NCBI GenBank assembly: GCA_002346225.1
Contig: DDYY01000012.1
Location: 2,391 to 13,391, forward strand
Source of the DNA: Bacteroidetes bacterium UBA3022
GTDB taxonomy: Bacteria; Bacteroidota; Bacteroidia; Chitinophagales; BACL12
DNA: 11,001 bases
Direction: 5' to 3'
The stretch's first letter is position 1. Every line of letters begins with the position of its first letter. Below the pieces are notes generated by a model. The model was not told the DNA's origin. It was given only the letters and a program-made list of their open reading frames with translations, and did not search any database. Below are positions 7,334 through 11,001 of this stretch, in pieces. The translations under genes and the position numbers were made by a program.

Positions 7334-8149
7334 TTATTGCAGTTTGAAGTAAACCGGTAAAGTGTACCACACTTTCACATTTTTACCTCTTTGCTTACCC
7401 GGTTTCCATTTAGGCATGTCCTTCACTACACGAAGTGCTTCCTCATCACATCCTCCGCCGATTCCGCGGGCAACAGTTGCCTGAGATACGCTACCATCTT
7501 CGTTGATAACGAATTTGATGTAGACTTTACCTTCAATACCGTTGTCTTTGGCTACTGCAGGATACTTGATGTTTTTCGCGAGGAACTCGTAGAGCGCTTT
7601 ATCGCCACCCGGAAATTCAGGCATTTGTTCCACTACGACGAAGATTTCCGGTTCTTTTGGTTCTTCTTTGATGACAGGAGCTGCGGGCACGTAAGCAGGT
7701 GATTCAATCACATCTTCGATATCGAGTTCCTGGTCAAAAAGATCGGGTTGATCCTCAATCTCAATGTCGTCTTCCACTTCAATCACTTCTGGTGGTGGAG
7801 GTGGAGGTGGTGGAGGTGGTTTAGCCTGATTGGTCTGAGGAATCTCTTCAATCTCTTCCTCAATCACTTCGGAAGACATCAAGGAAGAGGTGTCATCCTC
7901 TTTCGGTGCGTAGGCAAAAGCCAGTAAAACAATGGCTAATGCTACAGTCAGGCCAACTTCCATGAACAAATTACGCTGGTTGTTCACATCTGCCTTCTCG
8001 TATTTCTTAATGAATAACGACTTGTCTTCCGGCGTACCGGCGTATTCTTTCACTATATCCTCCGGCTTGCGCAGGCGATAGATGATTAAAAACGCCACTA
8101 CAGGAACGACCAGCAAGGCCAGAACAACTAAAAATGTTACAGATCCCAT
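7334..8149 (-). CDS. TonB-family energy transducer with extra N-terminal membrane helix
   Basis: TonB couples the inner-membrane proton motive force, through ExbB/ExbD, to outer-membrane TonB-dependent receptors. This 271-residue protein has a first hydrophobic segment at 4-24, a basic cytoplasmic-looking linker (about 25-60), the usual TonB anchor at 62-80 (LFMEVGLTVALAIVLLAFAY), an acidic region, ten consecutive prolines at 111-120, a second acidic linker, and a TonB C-terminal domain at about 170-271. That domain keeps FPGG, NIKYP, GKVYIKFVI, the GIGGGCDEEALRVV stretch and the WKPGKQRG turn. Many Bacteroidota TonBs start just before the second segment, so the first helix looks like an added element; the positive linker predicts N-terminus outside, loop inside, C-terminus in the periplasm. 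It starts 10 nt after the vanZ stop and ends at a strong terminator. No exbB/exbD is in the window. Confidence 0.92.
   Translation of the reverse strand: MGSVTFLVVLALLVVPVVAFLIIYRLRKPEDIVKEYAGTPEDKSLFIKKYEKADVNNQRNLFMEVGLTVALAIVLLAFAYAPKEDDTSSLMSSEVIEEEIEEIPQTNQAKPPPPPPPPPPEVIEVEDDIEIEDQPDLFDQELDIEDVIESPAYVPAAPVIKEEPKEPEIFVVVEQMPEFPGGDKALYEFLAKNIKYPAVAKDNGIEGKVYIKFVINEDGSVSQATVARGIGGGCDEEALRVVKDMPKWKPGKQRGKNVKVWYTLPVYFKLQ
7790..7819 (-). repeat. polyproline-encoding simple repeat in tonB
   Basis: Ten consecutive proline codons, all CCA or CCT in irregular order, encode the rigid spacer that lets TonB span part of the periplasm. The tract is in frame. Runs this long are known to stall ribosomes and to depend on elongation factor P. 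A slightly variable length between strains would be expected. Confidence 0.85.
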
Positions 8150-8159
8150 AAGTTGACTT

Positions 8160-8555
8160 TTAATAGGGTTTAAAAATAAAAATTATTCCTGTTACTCCCA
8201 GCAGACATCCTATAAAGTTTGCCAGCAGGTCGTAAACATCAAAGGTTCTGCTTGGTAGCAACTGCCCTTGTACTAATTCGATGCACCAACCGAACAAAAT
8301 GCATAAAATAAGTCCGAAAATTATTGCCTTTTTCCAATGTGTGCCTTCATCCCTGCGCTGAACGAACGTATTGATAACGGTAATACTCAGCACAGCGTAT
8401 ACGAAAGCATGCGCTAACTTATCGGCTTCCCATATGGACAGGGATGGCAAGTCTTCTCCCGGAATAAATGACAGGAACATGATAATTCCCGCCCATATGA
8501 CCGCCAGCCACAACCAGGGGATATTGCGTTTATGCTTAGCTTGCGACGAGTTCAT
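8160..8555 (-). CDS. VanZ-like family membrane protein
   Basis: This small integral membrane protein has about four hydrophobic segments (near 13-31, 47-65, 77-94 and 108-128 of 131 residues). The VanZ-like pattern is visible: DKLAHAFVYAVLS at 45-57, and a cluster of polar residues E93, Q96, R103, D106, D109 and N113 in ELVQGQLLPSRTFDVYDLLANFIG. VanZ was first linked to low-level teicoplanin resistance, but most members, including those of Bacteroidota, have no proven role, and no glycopeptide-resistance genes are near. I chose the ATG at 8555, overlapping the gcvH end by 20 nt; an in-frame ATG at 8570 adds five residues and lengthens the overlap to 35 nt. It is coupled to gcvH upstream and tonB 10 nt downstream. 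Confidence 0.88.
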   Translation of the reverse strand: MNSSQAKHKRNIPWLWLAVIWAGIIMFLSFIPGEDLPSLSIWEADKLAHAFVYAVLSITVINTFVQRRDEGTHWKKAIIFGLILCILFGWCIELVQGQLLPSRTFDVYDLLANFIGCLLGVTGIIFIFKPY

Positions 8556-8916
8556 TGTAAGCAGCCGCATCCATCAGGCTATCAACTTCTGAGGAATCTG
8601 ACATTTCAATGCGTATCATCCAACCCTTTTCGTAAGGGTCCTGGTTGATCAGTTCAGGGGTACCGTCCAGCTCGCTGTTCACTTCAATCACTTTGCCGCT
8701 CACCGGCATAAACAGGTCAGAAACAGTCTTTACTGCTTCCACAGTACCAAAAGTTTCTTCTTTGGCCAAGGTGTCGCCATCGCTGGTAATATCCAGATAA
8801 ACGATGTCGCCCAATTCATGCTGCGCAAAATCAGTAATACCAACGGTTGCAATGTTGCCCTCTACCCTTACCCATTCATGGTCTTTGGTATAGCGCAGTG
8901 TTTCAGGAATATTCAT
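8536..8916 (-). CDS. gcvH: glycine cleavage system H protein
   Basis: This is the lipoyl carrier that shuttles the methylamine group between the P, T and L proteins of the glycine cleavage system in the cytoplasm. The 126-residue product has the usual family length. The N-terminus reads MNIPETLRYTKDHEWVRVEG. The lipoylation site lies in FGTVEAVKTVSDL, with the acceptor lysine at K63, and is followed by PVSGKVIEVN and the DPYEKGWMIRIEM stretch. I chose the ATG at 8916, which gives the standard start; a TTG at 8934 would add six unconserved residues. The stop overlaps the vanZ start region. No gcvT or gcvP is nearby; it sits after sprA, a placement I recall from other Bacteroidota. A lipoyl-relay role similar to GcvH in lipoate metabolism is also possible. 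Confidence 0.95.
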   Translation of the reverse strand: MNIPETLRYTKDHEWVRVEGNIATVGITDFAQHELGDIVYLDITSDGDTLAKEETFGTVEAVKTVSDLFMPVSGKVIEVNSELDGTPELINQDPYEKGWMIRIEMSDSSEVDSLMDAAAYNELVAS

Positions 8917-8931
8917 TGTAATTCTTTTGCC

Positions 8932-8958
8932 CAAAAATAAATGATTTTTTGATGCAAA
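8932..8958 (-). promoter_or_regulatory. possible gcvH promoter
   Basis: On the minus strand TATTTTTG (8932-8939) is a full match to the Bacteroidota -7 consensus TAnnTTTG, about 16 nt before the gcvH ATG. A TTTG (8955-8958) upstream could be the -33 element, but the 15-nt spacer is shorter than the usual 17-23. The site lies within the 48-nt gap after sprA. It would allow gcvH-vanZ-tonB to be transcribed apart from sprA. The match is short and the region AT-rich, so this is tentative. Confidence 0.3.
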
Positions 8959-8964
8959 CGACTA

Positions 8965-11001
8965 TTATTCAGCCAGACTCATCCGCACTTTTACGCCGGC
9001 ATTGGTAGTAGTAATGGGAAATGCGGTAGAAATTTTGGGAATGGTCTGCTGGCGATTGAAATACAACTGGACGTTGAAGCGGTCATTGACCAGATAGTCA
9101 ATGGTTGGCGCTATCTGAATAATGGTAAGCCCGCCCGTTGGTTCATTCAGGTCCTGATCGAGGCGGAAGTTGGTGGTGATATCATCGCGGAACGACATAT
9201 CGAACCGGAAGGTAACATCATTCTCCAGGGTTGGTTTCTTACCGCCAAATCGGATAGGCAGTATCAAGCCTGCAACCGTATATCCCAACCCGATAGTAAA
9301 TTCCGTAGAGCGAATTTCAGTAAGCTGAAAATCGATAAAACTCATACTCAGCGTTCGAGTTTTTCTGAAATCGAACTTGGTACTAAGACTGCTCACAAAC
9401 GTGGCATCTACGCCAAAAACGGGTGAAAACTGCTCGGAGAGGATGACATTCGGAATGGAAAATTGCGAGAAGAAGTTACCACTCAGCGTATCAACTACAT
9501 TGGCATACAAATAGTAATTTCCATAATAATTAAGGTTGGTGATATAGCTGTTCACCGCCAGCGTAGAAGTGTAGGCGCTGTTCAGGGTTACATTGCTGAA
9601 CAGTTTTTTCATTGCCGGAATCTTGGTCAATCCGGTATAAGTGAGGCGCCAGTTGGGCTTAGGTGTTTGTTCGAATATGTTGAGTGGTATGGTATTGGCA
9701 TCGATATCGCGGTAGGCGGCAATAAAGGCCGGCACCAGTACATCCTGCGAGTAAGGGCCATAACCATCGAAATAATTGGCAAGGAAGGTGGAATCCTGGA
9801 AATCGAAGAAATTACCTTCTGAGTAGATATTTTCATTTCCAAACCGCTCCGAAATCACAAGTCTGTTTTCTTCGAACTGGCGGAAGGTAGCTGTAACTTC
9901 TGTTGTATTGAGCTTATCGAAAATGGTTCCCAATATGCTGTAGCTCATGGTCAGGCTTCCGTTATCCATGGGGTTGAGGTGCTCAAAATCAGGCATACCC
10001 AGGGTCCCTGTGTTGCGGAAGAACTCGCTGTGGTTTTCACTGTAGTTCTTATTCATATTGATATCCAGTCGCAAATCGGGCAGCGGTTCAAAATTGGCGC
10101 GAATGTCGAGGTTCTCTGAATAGTTCTGAAGGAAAGTACTGTTGAAGGTAAGCGCACTGGAAATCCAGCCGTTGTCAGCAGCATCGTCCAGCCACTGTCG
10201 GGTAGGTTGAACACCAAGAATAAAATCCCAACCCGGTGAAGGGCCATTATTAAAATTCATACCAATCAACTGTGGCGATTGCATGAAACCGGGCAAAGTG
10301 GTACTGTAGTTTTCAGAGTAATTGATGGTAATGCGTTTCATGGATATCAGTAGTCGCACCAGTATTTCTCCTGTGGGACCCACCGTTATTTCCTTTTTCT
10401 TTTCATCCCCCTCTTCTTCTTCCTTGCTGCTGCCTTGCTTCATTTCATCCTGATCGCCACGGGGTCGCTCTTCGCGCTTACTGAAGGAAGCCGTGTTGTA
10501 CTTTTTGAGGAAATCTGACTTATTGTACAGGTTTCGGAAGTTCAGTTCTCCATTGATTGTTTTCCCCTGTGTATTCGTGAGGATATGCCCCAGCGAGTCT
10601 GCCAGCCCGAAACTTCCTGCAGTCCATCCATAGGTTGTATTATAGGAGGTGCGTAAACTGGTCCAGCTGAGCACCGGAATTTTATTGAGCGGAACGTTGT
10701 AGTTGACATTCACACTGTGCCGGTAATTGATGGTCCGTCCGAAATCGCGGATATTGTTCCACAGCGAATCCTTTTCCTCAGGCGTATCTATTTTACCAAA
10801 CGGCTCATCTATCCGTGCATTGGTAGTCGCAGAGAAATCAATCTTCATAGCCGAGAATGGTTCCAGTTTCAAACCGTAAAACCTGTCCCAGTTGAAGAAC
10901 TTATTGAAGGTAGGTTGAATCAATCCATCGCCATAAACATCGCGTTGCAGGGTCTCTCCAAACTGGCGGTTCATTTCTGTCCTGAAACTATACGAAGTAG
11001 G
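8965..11001 (-). CDS. sprA: type IX secretion outer-membrane translocon SprA, C-terminal part
   Basis: This is the C-terminal 678 residues of a protein whose N-terminus lies beyond the window; the frame runs open to base 11001 (PTSYSFRTEMNRQF), so the internal ATG at 10974 is not the start. SprA proteins are commonly over 2000 residues and form a very large outer-membrane beta-barrel, the translocon of the type IX secretion system and part of gliding motility. Recognised stretches include FNKFFNWDRFYGLKL, the DFSATTNARIDEPFG segment, FGRTINYRHSVNVNYNVPLNKIPVLSW, and NYSENYSTTLPGFM. The rest alternates polar and aromatic residues as barrel strands do. A charged low-complexity stretch (nucleotides about 10390-10482) interrupts the barrel pattern. 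The stop is followed by a 48-nt gap to gcvH. Identification rests on family memory; the length beyond the edge is unknown. Confidence 0.9.
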   Translation of the reverse strand, partial: PTSYSFRTEMNRQFGETLQRDVYGDGLIQPTFNKFFNWDRFYGLKLEPFSAMKIDFSATTNARIDEPFGKIDTPEEKDSLWNNIRDFGRTINYRHSVNVNYNVPLNKIPVLSWTSLRTSYNTTYGWTAGSFGLADSLGHILTNTQGKTINGELNFRNLYNKSDFLKKYNTASFSKREERPRGDQDEMKQGSSKEEEEGDEKKKEITVGPTGEILVRLLISMKRITINYSENYSTTLPGFMQSPQLIGMNFNNGPSPGWDFILGVQPTRQWLDDAADNGWISSALTFNSTFLQNYSENLDIRANFEPLPDLRLDINMNKNYSENHSEFFRNTGTLGMPDFEHLNPMDNGSLTMSYSILGTIFDKLNTTEVTATFRQFEENRLVISERFGNENIYSEGNFFDFQDSTFLANYFDGYGPYSQDVLVPAFIAAYRDIDANTIPLNIFEQTPKPNWRLTYTGLTKIPAMKKLFSNVTLNSAYTSTLAVNSYITNLNYYGNYYLYANVVDTLSGNFFSQFSIPNVILSEQFSPVFGVDATFVSSLSTKFDFRKTRTLSMSFIDFQLTEIRSTEFTIGLGYTVAGLILPIRFGGKKPTLENDVTFRFDMSFRDDITTNFRLDQDLNEPTGGLTIIQIAPTIDYLVNDRFNVQLYFNRQQTIPKISTAFPITTTNAGVKVRMSLAE

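Noticed and set aside
7176..7370. 64-codon minus-strand reading frame across the tonB-TPR intergenic region.
   Set aside because: It runs through the terminator hairpin and overlaps the tonB end in another frame; the product has no recognisable family features.
8160..8555. VanZ-like protein as a glycopeptide-resistance determinant.
   Set aside because: No vanHAXY-type genes or two-component regulators are nearby, and VanZ-like proteins are common in Bacteroidota housekeeping contexts.
8917..8934. Six-residue N-terminal extension of gcvH from a TTG codon.
   Set aside because: The ATG at 8916 gives the standard 126-residue H protein, and the extension overlaps the putative -7 promoter element.

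Overview
The window looks like a chromosomal segment of a Bacteroidota bacterium with mid-range GC. The evidence is a SprA-type type IX secretion protein, a Bacteroidota-type TonB with a polyproline linker, the DUF4286 and large TPR pair, a signal peptide ending in LLAQ, and A-rich translation starts with little Shine-Dalgarno signal. The family is uncertain; a Chitinophagia- or Saprospiria-like lineage is a guess. Ten genes can be supported. The two at the window edges are cut. All run on the minus strand except the first two. I see no tRNA, rRNA, CRISPR array, insertion sequence or phage gene.

Left end (1-2082, plus strand): a two-gene ABC-2 exporter, the ATPase (5' end missing) followed 9 nt later by its permease. 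It converges on the next block, and the two stop codons overlap by 4 nt.

Carotenoid block (2079-4963, minus strand): crtI, crtB and crtZ in transcription order. Phytoene synthase makes phytoene, the CrtI-type desaturase takes it towards lycopene, and CrtZ hydroxylates beta-rings. No lycopene cyclase, ketolase or GGPP synthase is present, so the pathway must be completed elsewhere. Upstream of crtI, with gaps of about 40 nt, lie a DUF4286 protein and a 605-residue secreted TPR protein on the same strand. The TPR gene is separated from the next block by a 154-nt intergenic region.

Envelope block (7334-11001, minus strand): sprA (3' part only), gcvH, a VanZ-like membrane protein and a TonB-family energy transducer. 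They are tightly packed and end in a strong intrinsic terminator (7288-7318). SprA is the outer-membrane translocon of the type IX secretion system, GcvH is the lipoyl carrier of glycine cleavage, and TonB powers outer-membrane transport. From memory, the order sprA-gcvH-vanZ-tonB recurs in Bacteroidota, so this is probably a conserved neighbourhood and not a new island.

I found no convincing new defence, mobile or biosynthetic system. The points most worth a second look are the extra N-terminal membrane segment on TonB, the partial carotenoid cluster placed directly behind the TPR/DUF4286 pair, and the acidic/basic low-complexity insert in SprA.
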